The position numbers and the translations under genes were made by a program. Below, piece after piece: positions 18,362 to 26,872 of a DNA stretch of 64,000 bases (position 1 is its first letter; every line of letters begins with the position of its first letter). The stretch lies in assembly GCF_007830035.1 (NCBI RefSeq), contig NZ_VLKN01000004.1:400900-464899 (forward strand). Reading direction: 5' to 3'. The notes beneath the pieces were generated by a model. The model searched no databases. It was given only the letters and a program-made list of their open reading frames with translations, and was not told the DNA's origin. The stretch comes from Luteimonas cucumeris. Its GTDB lineage: Bacteria > Pseudomonadota > Gammaproteobacteria > Xanthomonadales > Xanthomonadaceae.

Positions 18362-18702
18362 TGCGACGCGCCCGCGTCATCGCCGAGCACCGCGCGCCGG
18401 ATCGTCCCGCGATCCGGATCGCACCCGGCGATGCGGTGACGCTGGGCGAGCGCGACAGCGACTGGCCGCAGTTCGTCTGGACCACGCTGGCCAACGGACT
18501 CGGTGGCTGGATACCGTCGGCGCTGTTCGATCGCGAACGCGGCGACGCCACCGCCCAGCAGGATTACGACACGCGTGAACTGGACGCCGACATCGGCGAA
18601 CTGCTGACGCTGCACTACGAACTGGCCGACTGGTGGTGGGCCGAGAACACGCACGGCGCGAGCGGCTGGATTCCGGCGCGCGCCATCGAAATCATTGAAT
18701 GA
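18361..18702 (+). CDS. Small SH3-like domain protein in the dehydrogenase operon
   Basis: This 113-residue protein is embedded between the E1 beta and E2 genes. Two copies of a short beta-barrel pattern are visible: WTTLANGLGGWIPSALF (about 40-56) and WAENTHGASGWIPARAIE (about 93-110), each ending in GWIP, as in bacterial SH3-like domains. There is no signal peptide. Its start overlaps the E1 beta stop by one base. Such domains bind peptides, so it could act in assembly of the complex; this is inference from location only. Confidence 0.75.
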   Translation: MRRARVIAEHRAPDRPAIRIAPGDAVTLGERDSDWPQFVWTTLANGLGGWIPSALFDRERGDATAQQDYDTRELDADIGELLTLHYELADWWWAENTHGASGWIPARAIEIIE

Positions 18703-18722
18703 CCGAATTGAAGAGGATCGAC

Positions 18723-20105
18723 ATGGCCGACAAGAAACCCTTCCTGCTGCCTGACCTCGGCGAAGGCCTGCCCGACGCGACCATCGTCGAGTGGTTCGTC
18801 AAGGTCGGCGACACCATCAGGCTGGACGAGCCACTGGTGTCGATGGAAACCGCCAAGGCGGTGGTCGAGGTGCCTTCGCCGGTGTCCGGCAAGGTGCTGA
18901 CGCTGGCCGGCGGCGAAGGCGACGTGATCGTCACCGGCAGCGTGCTGGCCGAATTCGAAGTCGATCCCAGCCTCCCGCAGCGCGCCGAAGGCCAGGACAC
19001 CGGCCATCACCACGGCCCACCGAAAGGCGCGGGCAGCCAGGCACCGAGCGACGGCGACAAGGTCATCGCTTCCGACGAAGGCGGCGAGATCAGCGAAACC
19101 GGCCAGAGCCAGCGCGAGGACAGCGGTACTGTGGTCGGCGCGATGCAGAGCTCCGACGCCGTGCGCAGCGAACAGGCGATCGCGGTCGGCGGTGTCAAGG
19201 CGATGCCGGCGGTGCGCGCGCAGGCGCGCAAGCTCGGCGTCGACCTGTCGCGCGTGCGCGGCAGCGGTGCCGACGGCGTGGTGACGATGGACGACGTGAA
19301 ACGCGCTGCCGCCGACGGCAGCGCCAAGGCGGGTGCCGCCGCACCGGTTGCACGTACGGCGCCGCAGGCCGCTCCCGTCGCCGCACCGGGCCGCGACGCC
19401 TCGCAGCGCACCGCGCTGTCCGCGTCCGGCAAGCCGATGCGCACCCAATCGCCGTCGGTCAGCGTCAGCGGCCAGCCCGAACAGCTCAAGGGCGTGCGCC
19501 GCAACATGGCACGGGTGATGGCCGATGCGCATGCCAAGGTGGTGCCGACCACGCTCAGCGACGATGCCGACATCCACGCCTGGGCGCCGGGCAACGACGT
19601 CACCGGCCGCCTGGTGCGCGCGATCTGCGCCGCCGCCAAGGCCGTGCCGGCGCTCAATGCGTGGTTCGACGGCGACAAGCTGACCCGCACGCTGCACCCG
19701 CAGGTCGACATCGGCATCGCGGTCGACACCGACGACGGCCTGTTCGTGCCGGCGCTGCGCAATGCCGACGTGCTCGACGCGCGCGGCGTGCGCGAAGCGG
19801 TCAACCGCCTGCGGTCGCAGGTCGAGGATCGCAGCATCCCGGCATCGGAGCTCAGCGGCTACACGATCTCGCTGTCCAACTTCGGCATGTTCGCCGGCCG
19901 TTACGCGACGCCGGTGATCGTGCCGCCGACGGTGGCGATCGTCGCGGCGGGCCGCGGCCGCCACCAGATCACTCCGGTGATCGGCGGCTTCGAATCGCAC
20001 AAGGTGATCCCACTGTCGCTGACCTTCGACCATCGCGCCTGCACCGGCGGCGAGGCCGCCCGCTTCCTGAAGGCGATGCTGGACGATCTGGCGTTGCCGC
20101 AGTAA
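18723..20105 (+). CDS. pdhC: Dihydrolipoamide acyltransferase (E2)
   Basis: The 460-residue E2 has an N-terminal lipoyl domain (lipoyl-lysine Lys45 in METAKAVVEV), a long flexible linker, a peripheral-subunit-binding domain (about 158-195) and a C-terminal catalytic core (about 250-458). The active-site loop reads FDHRACTGGEAARF: His437 is present but the Asp of HxxxDG is replaced by Thr441. The ATG at 18723 is preferred over 18699 because AGAGGA lies seven bases upstream. No E3 gene is in the window. Confidence 0.92.
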   Translation: MADKKPFLLPDLGEGLPDATIVEWFVKVGDTIRLDEPLVSMETAKAVVEVPSPVSGKVLTLAGGEGDVIVTGSVLAEFEVDPSLPQRAEGQDTGHHHGPPKGAGSQAPSDGDKVIASDEGGEISETGQSQREDSGTVVGAMQSSDAVRSEQAIAVGGVKAMPAVRAQARKLGVDLSRVRGSGADGVVTMDDVKRAAADGSAKAGAAAPVARTAPQAAPVAAPGRDASQRTALSASGKPMRTQSPSVSVSGQPEQLKGVRRNMARVMADAHAKVVPTTLSDDADIHAWAPGNDVTGRLVRAICAAAKAVPALNAWFDGDKLTRTLHPQVDIGIAVDTDDGLFVPALRNADVLDARGVREAVNRLRSQVEDRSIPASELSGYTISLSNFGMFAGRYATPVIVPPTVAIVAAGRGRHQITPVIGGFESHKVIPLSLTFDHRACTGGEAARFLKAMLDDLALPQ

Positions 20106-20109
20106 GGCC

Positions 20110-20144
20110 GGGAATCGGGAATCGGGAATCGGGAATCGGGAATC
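20110..20144 (+). repeat. Five perfect tandem GGGAATC heptads
   Basis: Five copies of GGGAATC begin four bases after the E2 stop codon, enough for one G-quadruplex in the nascent transcript. The array is followed 9 bp later by a palindromic element, the same order as at 8.6 kb. Confidence 0.95.
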
Positions 20145-20152
20145 GGAAAAGC

Positions 20153-20227
20153 ATGTCATCCCGAGCGCGGCGAGGATCCTGCTTGTGCGTTCGTTAAAGC
20201 AGATCCCTCGCTGCACTCGGGATAGAG
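20153..20227. repeat. Imperfect palindromic intergenic element, copy 3
   Basis: TGTCATCCCGAGCGCGG and GAGGATCCTGCTT on the left face GCAGATCCCTCGCTGC and ACTCGGGATAGAG on the right as an inverted repeat. It may serve as the 3' end structure of the dehydrogenase transcript. Confidence 0.8.
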
Positions 20228-20271
20228 TCGGCATGCATAAACACGACACCCGGATGACACGGAGAATCGCC

Positions 20272-20658
20272 ATGACGCACCGCAGCCGCCTCTCCACCTT
20301 CGTCCTCGACTGCAAGGTCGATGACCTGGCCCCGCATGTCGAGTTCTGGAGCAAGGCGCTGGGCAAGCCCGTCGCCGCCGTCGACCAGGATGGCGACGGC
20401 AAGTACGCCGAACTCCAGGTCGCCGCCGACGAGCCGATGCTGTTGCTGCAGAAGGTCGACCACGACAGTCGCATCCACTTGGACATCGAAAGCGACGACG
20501 TCGAGGCCGAGGCCGATCGGCTGGAGAAGCTGGGCGCGCGCAGGATCGGCAAATGCCATACCTGGTGGGTGATGGAAGCCCCCAGCGGCCACCGCTTCTG
20601 CGTGGTGCGCAAGCAACGCGATCCGTTCGGCCCGCACCTCAACACCTGGAACGACTGA
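20272..20658 (+). CDS. VOC (glyoxalase-like) superfamily protein
   Basis: This 128-residue cytoplasmic protein has the beta-alpha-beta-beta-beta pattern of the vicinal oxygen chelate fold, with RLSTFVLDCKVDDLAPHVEFWSKALG at the start and RIHLDIESDDVEAEADRLEKLGA followed by MEAPSGHRFCVV. Family members bind metals or small ligands; some detoxify methylglyoxal or bind antibiotics. The ATG at 20272 has GGAG eight bases upstream. Substrate unknown. Confidence 0.82.
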   Translation: MTHRSRLSTFVLDCKVDDLAPHVEFWSKALGKPVAAVDQDGDGKYAELQVAADEPMLLLQKVDHDSRIHLDIESDDVEAEADRLEKLGARRIGKCHTWWVMEAPSGHRFCVVRKQRDPFGPHLNTWND

Positions 20659-20679
20659 GTACGCCGATCGCGCGGGCGA

Positions 20680-21774
20680 TCACAGGCGCGGCGTGTCGTC
20701 CGCGGCGACGCGGTTGCGACCAGCGGCCTTGGCCCGATACAGCGCCTGGTCGGCGCGTTCGAACACCTGTTCCGGCGTGTCCTGCGCCGGATCCCCGGCG
20801 GCGACGCCGATCGAGACGCTGACCGGGAACGGCAACGGCGCGCGCATCACGTTCAGGCGGATGCGTTCGGCCACCACGTAGGCAGCCGACAGCGGCGTGT
20901 CGATCAGCACCACCAGGAATTCCTCGCCGCCGTAGCGCACGGCGATGTCGTCCTGTCGCACCGAACGAGCGATGACTTCCGCCACCGCGCGCAGTACCTC
21001 GTCGCCGATCAGGTGGCCGTGGCGATCGTTGACCTGCTTGAAATAATCGATGTCTACCATCGCCAGCGTGTAGCTGGCCGCCTCGAGCTTCTGCATCTCG
21101 TCAGGCCGCTGGCGCAGCTGCGCCAGCGCGGTGCGATTGAGCAGGCCGGTCAGCGGATCGTGGGTGGCGGCGTGCTGCAGGTCCTCGTTGCGACGCTGCA
21201 GCTCGACACTGGCATGTTCCAGCCGCTCCGCGTCGGCTGCGCGCTGCTGCAGCAGGTTCTGGTGCAGCACGTGCCGACGCAGCTCGAGCAGGTGCTGGGT
21301 CTGGCGCGCCAGCGCGGCGAGCGCATCGCGCTGCTGCGGCGTCAGCACGCGCGGCTGGTGGTCCATCACGCTCACCACGCCCAGGGCGTAGCCATCGGGA
21401 CTGCGCAGCGGCACGCCTGCATAGAAGCGCAGTGGCTTGCCGGCCGCGTCGAGCGGCCGCATCGGCGTGCGTGGATCCTGTTCCAGGTCCGGCACTTCCA
21501 GCGGCTGCCTCGGCGTGCGGATGGCGATATCGCAGACCGCCTCGCTGCGCGGCGTCTCGCGCACGCCCAGTCCGATGCTGGCCTTGAACCACTGACGATC
21601 GCGGTCGATCAGGGCCACGCTGGAAACAGGCACATCACAGATCGCACAGGCCAACTGCGCAATGTCGTCGAACGCCTGTTCCTGGCCGCTGTCGAGGATG
21701 GCATAACTGTCGAGCGCCCCAAGACGCTCGCTTTCATGGACATCCGCACTGATTTCGGCTGCTGACGCGCTCAT
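20680..21774 (-). CDS. GAF-GGDEF diguanylate cyclase
   Basis: This 364-residue protein has an N-terminal GAF domain (about 10-150, LACAICDVPVSSVALID), a coiled coil (about 155-190) and a C-terminal GGDEF domain. The active-site loop is YGGEEFLVVL, an accepted functional variant, and RQDD five residues before it is a product-inhibition I-site. It should make cyclic di-GMP under GAF control. It stops 21 bases from the convergent VOC gene. Confidence 0.92.
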   Translation of the reverse strand: MSASAAEISADVHESERLGALDSYAILDSGQEQAFDDIAQLACAICDVPVSSVALIDRDRQWFKASIGLGVRETPRSEAVCDIAIRTPRQPLEVPDLEQDPRTPMRPLDAAGKPLRFYAGVPLRSPDGYALGVVSVMDHQPRVLTPQQRDALAALARQTQHLLELRRHVLHQNLLQQRAADAERLEHASVELQRRNEDLQHAATHDPLTGLLNRTALAQLRQRPDEMQKLEAASYTLAMVDIDYFKQVNDRHGHLIGDEVLRAVAEVIARSVRQDDIAVRYGGEEFLVVLIDTPLSAAYVVAERIRLNVMRAPLPFPVSVSIGVAAGDPAQDTPEQVFERADQALYRAKAAGRNRVAADDTPRL

Positions 21775-21881
21775 GCCCTGGAGTCTGGCCGCACTGCTGT
21801 CGGGTGCCAGTGCAAAGTCGCAGAAGACGCATTCACTTTCTGTGGAGGAGTGCGCGGTTTCGGCTTTGCCCGCGTGACGCT

Positions 21882-22190
21882 TCAGCCGCGGGCCAACCAG
21901 CGCGCACGCGCGACGTAAGCGATGGCCAGCACCAGCAGGAATGCGCCATAGGCGACGGACGTGGCCAGGACCTGCTTCCACATGCCGCCCCAGCGCGGAT
22001 CGGCGTAGCCATGCGACCACCACATGGTCAGCACGAACGCCGCCAGCGACGACGCCAGCGCGAGGCTGTCGTAGAGGCGGCGGCGACCATCGCGCGGCTG
22101 GCGCGGATACAGCCAGTACAGCACACCAAGGATCAGCAGCCACGGCAGGAACAGGATCAATGCGAGATTGAGCGAGACCAGCGGATTCAT
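21882..22190 (-). CDS. Small uncharacterised membrane protein
   Basis: The 102-residue product has three hydrophobic helices (about 5-28, 43-60 and 72-95) separated by RQPRDGRRR and a WW-containing loop. There is no recognisable domain. It begins two bases after the trpS stop codon on the same strand and so may be co-transcribed with it. Function unknown. Confidence 0.65.
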   Translation of the reverse strand: MNPLVSLNLALILFLPWLLILGVLYWLYPRQPRDGRRRLYDSLALASSLAAFVLTMWWSHGYADPRWGGMWKQVLATSVAYGAFLLVLAIAYVARARWLARG

Positions 22191-22191
22191 G

Positions 22192-23547
22192 TCAGGCGTC
22201 CGCCTCGGCCAGCGTCGCCAGTGCCGCTAGGATTTCCTCGATCGTCGCATCCTCGGCCAGCTTGCCGACCAGTTCCTGGCCAAGGTGCACGCCCTCGCCT
22301 GCCACGTGGTGGAGCATCGCCGCGCCTTCGTTCTTCAGCCGGCCGATGCGCATGCCTGCATCCTTGGGCGAGTCGAAGCCGATGCTCTGCAACAGCACGC
22401 GTTCGCCATGCACCAGCTTGAAATAGAAGCGGCCGTCCGCCTCGCGGTATTGCTTGAACTGCGGTGCGATGTTCCGGGTCGCCGTCGCCTTGCCGATGGC
22501 CTGCGTCACCAGAGACAGGTCACGTAGACCGACCGCGTCACGCAACCGTTCCAGCAACGGCGTCGCATAAGCCGCACGCACCCGTTGTGCTCCATCGCGC
22601 AACTGTTCCTCGATGCGTTGCGGATGCGCGATCAGTGCCTGGTAACGCTCGCGTACCGGCGCGATTTCGGCATCGATGCGCTCGAACAACTGCTGCTTCG
22701 CATCACCCCAGCCGATGCCATCGGCAAACGCCTGGCGCATCGCGTCGGTTTCACCGCTGGATGCGAAGGCCTGGTACAGCTGGAACACATGCGAGCCGTC
22801 GACTTCCTTGGCCTCGCCCGGCGCCCTGGAGTCGGTCACGATCGAGAAGATCAGTTTCTTCAACTGTTCGCGCGAAGCCGACAGGGGAATCACGTTGTCG
22901 TAGCTCTTGGACATCTTGCGGCCATCGAGGCCGGGCAAGGTCGCGACGTGCTCCTCGATCACCGCTTCCGGCAAGTTGAAATATTCGCCGAACAGATGAT
23001 TGAAACGCTGGCCGAAATCGCGCGCCATCTCGATGTGCTGCACCTGGTCGCGCCCGACCGGCACCTTGTCGGCATTGAACACCAGGATGTCGGCCGCCAT
23101 CAGCACCGGGTACATGAACAGTCCGGCAGTGATCGCCGTATCGTCGTCCTCGCCGTCGGCGCGGTTCTTGTCGACCGCGGCCTTGTAGGCATGGGCGCGA
23201 TTGAGGATGCCCTTGCCGGCGACGCAGGTCAGCAGCCAGTTCAGCTGCGCGATCTCGGGAATGTCGGACTGTCGGTAGAACCAGACCTTGCCCGGATCCA
23301 GCCCGGCTGCCAGCCACGACGCGGCGATTTCCAGCGTCGAACGCTGCACGCGCTCGGGCGACTGCAGCTTGATCAGGCTGTGCAGATCGGCCAGAAAGTA
23401 GAAGCTCTCCACGTCGGCACGCTGGCTGACCGCGACCGCCGGCCGGATCGCGCCGACGTAGTTGCCGAGATGGGGCGTACCGGACGTGGTGATGCCGGTG
23501 AGGACGCGGGTCCTGCGACTGGATGCGTTGGGATTGGAGTCATTCAT
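22192..23547 (-). CDS. trpS: Tryptophanyl-tRNA synthetase with C-terminal extension
   Basis: This class I synthetase charges tRNA-Trp. The HIGH-like signature is TSGTPHLGN (21-29) and the KMSKS loop is at 211-215. Standard bacterial TrpRS ends near residue 335; here the protein continues to 451. The extra part (about 350-451) contains DGRFYFKLVHGERVLLQSIGF followed by a helix, similar in outline to the small YegP/DUF1508 fold. The ATG at 23547 places the catalytic core at the normal N-terminal distance. Confidence 0.93.
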   Translation of the reverse strand: MNDSNPNASSRRTRVLTGITTSGTPHLGNYVGAIRPAVAVSQRADVESFYFLADLHSLIKLQSPERVQRSTLEIAASWLAAGLDPGKVWFYRQSDIPEIAQLNWLLTCVAGKGILNRAHAYKAAVDKNRADGEDDDTAITAGLFMYPVLMAADILVFNADKVPVGRDQVQHIEMARDFGQRFNHLFGEYFNLPEAVIEEHVATLPGLDGRKMSKSYDNVIPLSASREQLKKLIFSIVTDSRAPGEAKEVDGSHVFQLYQAFASSGETDAMRQAFADGIGWGDAKQQLFERIDAEIAPVRERYQALIAHPQRIEEQLRDGAQRVRAAYATPLLERLRDAVGLRDLSLVTQAIGKATATRNIAPQFKQYREADGRFYFKLVHGERVLLQSIGFDSPKDAGMRIGRLKNEGAAMLHHVAGEGVHLGQELVGKLAEDATIEEILAALATLAEADA

Positions 23548-23704
23548 GGCCGCCAGTTTACCCGCTGCCCTGCCCCGCCCCTCCAGCCGCCACCTTTTTT
23601 GCCGCCATCCCGAACGCCTGCAACTCCCAAAAAAACGCAGAAGCCCAACCCCATCTGCGATTCCGGCCCGTTTGCAGTCGTGCTTCCCCACTGGAGACGC
23701 CGCC

Positions 23705-24526
23705 ATGATTCGAAAACTGTTGTTGACCACGGCCCTGATCGTGGCCGCCGCCACCGCCTGCCAGCCTGCGTCGGCGCGTTCGCTGGTGGACATCGACCTC
23801 ATCGATCGCACCACCGGCCAATGGCTGCCCGAGTACCCGTACCGCGGCCGCAGCTATGTGCCGGGCGAAGCCGGCCATCGCTATACGGTGCGCCTGACCA
23901 ATACCAGCGGCGAACGCGTGCTGGTGGTGCTGTCGGTGGACGGCGTCAATGCGGTCGATGGCCGTACCGCGCACCCATCGCAGGCCGGTTATGTGCTGGC
24001 GCCCTGGCAGAGCACCGAAATATCCGGCTGGCGCAAGTCGATGGATGAAGTCGCCCAGTTCTACTTCACTGAACTGCCGGACAGCTATGCGGCACGCACG
24101 GGCCGCCCGGACAATGTTGGCGTGGTCGGCATCGCTGTATTCCGCGAAGCGCGACCGCGCCATTACGACCCGCCGTATCCGCGTGCGTACCCGCAGGCCC
24201 GTGACGAGGCCGCAGATGCTTCCGGTGCACCAGCTGCGAAGTCGTCGCGCGCGATGGCTGCCGAAACCGAAGCGGCATCGTCGATGCGACGCGAGAGCGC
24301 GCCACAACGGATTGGCACCGGCCACGGTGCGCGCGAATGGTCGCCGGTGGCCGGCACCGACTTCGTCCGCGCGAGTTCACGTCCGGCGCAGGTGACGCAG
24401 CTGCGCTATGACGATCCCGTCGCCCTGGCGACGATGGGTATCCTGCCTCGACCGCTGCCGTACTGGGGAAGGGACGAGCCGCGCGCCTTCCCCGGCGCAT
24501 TCGTCGCCGATCCGCCCGGCGGCTGA
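23705..24526 (+). CDS. Uncharacterised secreted protein
   Basis: The 273-residue product begins with a signal peptide (about residues 1-24, cleaved near ASARS). The mature part has a beta-rich domain (about 25-155) with RYTVRLTNTSGERVLVVLSVDGVNA and VLAPWQSTEISGWR, resembling immunoglobulin-like or surface folds, then a low-complexity linker rich in Ala, Ser, Arg and Pro. The C-terminus has a WSPV segment. It is divergent from trpS. I do not recognise a named family. Confidence 0.75.
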   Translation: MIRKLLLTTALIVAAATACQPASARSLVDIDLIDRTTGQWLPEYPYRGRSYVPGEAGHRYTVRLTNTSGERVLVVLSVDGVNAVDGRTAHPSQAGYVLAPWQSTEISGWRKSMDEVAQFYFTELPDSYAARTGRPDNVGVVGIAVFREARPRHYDPPYPRAYPQARDEAADASGAPAAKSSRAMAAETEAASSMRRESAPQRIGTGHGAREWSPVAGTDFVRASSRPAQVTQLRYDDPVALATMGILPRPLPYWGRDEPRAFPGAFVADPPGG

Positions 24527-24554
24527 CGGCACCCCGTACCGGTTCACTCATGAA

Positions 24555-24577
24555 GAGGCCGGCGAAATGCCGGCCTC
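24555..24577. terminator. Hairpin between two convergent genes
   Basis: GAGGCCGGC-GAAAT-GCCGGCCTC forms a perfect 9-bp stem with a five-base loop between the secreted-protein gene and csbD. There is no strong poly-T run on either side, so it may be a weak bidirectional terminator. Confidence 0.6.
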
Positions 24578-24622
24578 CGATCTGGAAATGTCTGGAGAAT
24601 TGCGCGTGCGGTCAACGGCACG

Positions 24623-24823
24623 TCAGTTCAACGTACTCTCGAAATCACGCACTTCGCGTTCTGCGCGATCGCGATCCCAGCCGTACTGTTCCTGCAGCTT
24701 GCCGGCGAGATACTTGCTGTCACCACTGGCGACATCGAAGACGTCGTCGGTAAGGTCGCCCCACTTGGCCTGGGCCTGGCCTTTGAGCTGGGTCCACTTG
24801 CCTGCAATGATGTCTTTGTTCAT
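24623..24823 (-). CDS. CsbD-family stress protein
   Basis: This 66-residue acidic protein matches CsbD throughout: [33 protein letters not shown] and [20 protein letters not shown]. CsbD proteins are small general-stress proteins of unknown mechanism. A GGAAGAG ribosome site precedes the ATG. It lies on the minus strand with an entericidin-like gene upstream. Confidence 0.92.
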   Translation of the reverse strand: MNKDIIAGKWTQLKGQAQAKWGDLTDDVFDVASGDSKYLAGKLQEQYGWDRDRAEREVRDFESTLN

Positions 24824-24989
24824 GGCTCTTCCTTCTTCTGCTCACGGCAAGGATTCCTGCCGCGCAGCCAGAATGCCGGCGCCCGCCTTCAAGCGAGGTC
24901 AAGATTGCGTTGTTGCGAAGTTGTATCCGCTGAGGCATTCACGCGCGGATGAATGCATGGAGAAACGAGGATCGCGCGTTCATCGGCTG

Positions 24990-25019
24990 AAAAAAACGGG
25001 CCGGATCGCTCCGGCCCGT
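24990..25019 (-). terminator. Rho-independent terminator of the entericidin-like gene
   Basis: On the minus strand ACGGGCCGGA and TCCGGCCCGT form a perfect 10-bp stem with a four-base loop, followed by a run of at least six T. It lies 30 bp after the stop of the small lipoprotein gene. Confidence 0.9.
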
Positions 25020-25049
25020 GGTGTTCTGCAGTTCGCACCTGACTTTGTA

Positions 25050-25205
25050 TCAGGGCGTCTCGGTGCCGCCGGTGTCGTTGGCGGTATCTTCGATCTTCTC
25101 GCCCGCCTTCTTCACGTCCTGGCCGGCGCCCTTGACCGTGTTGCACGCACTGAGCGTGCCGAGCGAGAACATGGCGAGCAACATCAGGGCAATCAAACGC
25201 TTCAT
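25050..25205 (-). CDS. Entericidin A/B-like small lipoprotein
   Basis: This 51-residue gene is short enough to be missed by automatic calling. The protein has a lipoprotein signal ending in LSAC (Cys21), followed by NTVKGAGQDVKKAGEKIEDTA, the conserved core of entericidin A/B family lipoproteins. It would be lipid-anchored and amphipathic-helical. Entericidins in enteric bacteria act in stress and growth phase. Its strong terminator and separation from csbD suggest its own transcript. Confidence 0.85.
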   Translation of the reverse strand: MKRLIALMLLAMFSLGTLSACNTVKGAGQDVKKAGEKIEDTANDTGGTETP

Positions 25206-25377
25206 GGGGCCTCCTGTAGGAACATTCGGGTCCGGACCGCGGCTGCAGCCCTTCGCCGCCTATGGAACCGCAACCGGCCGTGAAGCCGGTGTGCAGTGAA
25301 CGCCTTATCCCGGCCGCTGCCGAAACCTGATGTGAATGGACCATGGCAGGCGAGCGCACCCGAGTGCCGCCGGCACC

Positions 25378-26301
25378 TTAGTCGCGCATCAGGGTCGACT
25401 TTCCGAACAGGCTTTCGACCAGGTCGACCGCCAGCTCCGCGGTGGCGTTGTGGCTGTCGAGTGCGGGGTTGAGTTCCATGATGTCGAGCGAACCCATGCG
25501 GCCGCTGTCGGCGATCATCTCCATCACCAGCTGCGCTTCGCGATAGTTCGGTCCGCCCGGAACGGTGGTGCCCACCCCGGGTGCGATGCTGGGATCGAGG
25601 AAATCGACGTCGAAGCTGACGTGCAGGTGCGTGTCCTCGTCGACGCCATCGAGCGCGGCTTCCATGGTGCGCTTCATGCCGACTTCGTCGATATAGCGCA
25701 TGTCGTAGACGTCCAGCCCATGCTGCTGGATCAGTTTCTTCTCCGGCGGGTCGACCGAGCGTATTCCTATCTGCCGGATCTGGTCGGGACGCATCGCCGG
25801 GACATGACCGCCGAGACCGGTAAGCACGTCCGGCCCGAGCCCACAGGCGCACGCGACCGGCATGCCATGGATGTTGCCGGACGGCGTGACCTCATGCGTG
25901 TTGAAGTCCGAGTGCGCGTCCAGCCACAGCACGCGCAGCTTCCTGCCGCTTTCGCGGCAATGCCGTGCGACCGCGCTCAGCGAACCGATCGCCAGGCAAT
26001 GATCGCCACCGAGCAGGATCGGCATGCGCCCGGCGCGGAATTCGGCGCCCAGCGCTTCCATCACCGCACGGTTCCAGGCAACGACCTCGTCGAGGTGACG
26101 ATAGCCGTCGACCGGCGGCTGCCATGGATTGCGTGGGCCGATTACATCGCCGCGATCGACCACCTCGATGCCACGCGCGCTCAACGCATCTCCGATTCCG
26201 GCGATTCGCAGCGCTTCCGGCCCCATGCTCGACCCGCGATGGCCGGCACCGATATCGGTCGGTGCGCCGATCAGCGATACCGGCGGAAAGCTGCGGCTCA
26301 T
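25378..26301 (-). CDS. rocF: Arginase
   Basis: This enzyme hydrolyses arginine to ornithine and urea. The 307 residues match the arginase family, with the binuclear manganese ligands visible: His101 (LLGGDHC), Asp128/His130/Asp132 (LDAHSDFN), and Asp231/Asp233 (SFDVDFLDP), and the substrate loop after it. The ATG at 26301 lies in a 4-bp overlap with the upstream rhodanese gene, so the two are probably co-transcribed. Confidence 0.93.
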   Translation of the reverse strand: MSRSFPPVSLIGAPTDIGAGHRGSSMGPEALRIAGIGDALSARGIEVVDRGDVIGPRNPWQPPVDGYRHLDEVVAWNRAVMEALGAEFRAGRMPILLGGDHCLAIGSLSAVARHCRESGRKLRVLWLDAHSDFNTHEVTPSGNIHGMPVACACGLGPDVLTGLGGHVPAMRPDQIRQIGIRSVDPPEKKLIQQHGLDVYDMRYIDEVGMKRTMEAALDGVDEDTHLHVSFDVDFLDPSIAPGVGTTVPGGPNYREAQLVMEMIADSGRMGSLDIMELNPALDSHNATAELAVDLVESLFGKSTLMRD

Positions 26302-26711
26302 GGTGTTTTCCCTGGGGTTTGCAATGGTGTGGGTGTCGCGGTTTCGACCGGCAGGCCCGAGGCCTGCCAGCCCAGCCAGTTGCCTTCGAGCTCCCGCACG
26401 CGAAAACCGTTCCGTACCAGCACTTCCTCGGCGATGGCCGAACGTCGCCCGGTGCGGCAATACACCACGATCCCGCGGGCAGGATCCAGTTCGCCGAGCC
26501 GATCCTGCAGCTGGTCGTGCGGGATCAGCACCGCCTGTGGCACGTGGCCGTCGGCGAATTCCTGTTCGCTCCGCACATCCAGCACCAGCGGTGCCGGTGA
26601 CCTGGACTGCAACATGGCCTGCAGTTGCGCCGGCGCGACCCGCTCGGCCGCGCTGCCGGCAAATGACGACAGCAGCAACAACGCCAGCACGGATTCGCGC
26701 ATTCGAGGCAT
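26298..26711 (-). CDS. Exported rhodanese-domain protein
   Basis: The product has an N-terminal signal peptide (about 1-23, ending SFAGSAAE) and a single rhodanese domain with the active-site loop CRTGRRS, so it should act in the periplasm on sulfur groups, though the natural substrate is unknown. The start at 26711 has CGGAG eight bases upstream; a longer start would run into the tRNA gene. It overlaps the arginase start by four bases. Confidence 0.85.
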   Translation of the reverse strand: MPRMRESVLALLLLSSFAGSAAERVAPAQLQAMLQSRSPAPLVLDVRSEQEFADGHVPQAVLIPHDQLQDRLGELDPARGIVVYCRTGRRSAIAEEVLVRNGFRVRELEGNWLGWQASGLPVETATPTPLQTPGKTP

Positions 26712-26729
26712 CGCGTACTCCGGAAAGAT

Positions 26730-26805
26730 TGGTGCCGGCACCCGGGTTCGAACTGGGGACCTACCGCTTACAAGGCGGTTGCTCTACCAACTGAGCTATG
26801 CCGGC
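26730..26805 (-). tRNA. tRNA-Thr (anticodon TGT)
   Basis: On the minus strand a 76-base cloverleaf is readable. The acceptor stem pairs GCCGGCA with TGCCGGC. The D arm starts TAGCTCAGTTGG, the anticodon loop CTTGTAA gives anticodon TGT (reads ACA), and the T loop is GTTCGAAC. The 3' CCA is encoded in the genome. It lies between the SPOR gene and the rhodanese gene. Confidence 0.97.
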
Positions 26806-26872
26806 ATGACCTGTCGAGTCCGGCGGCAATGGCCGGCCTTCCGCAGGGGACGCATTATTCTAGCGCGAGGCG

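Noticed and set aside
18723..20105. E2 as a pseudogene because of the changed active-site Asp
   Set aside because: The frame, lipoyl lysine, binding domain and remaining core are intact and the operon is continuous.
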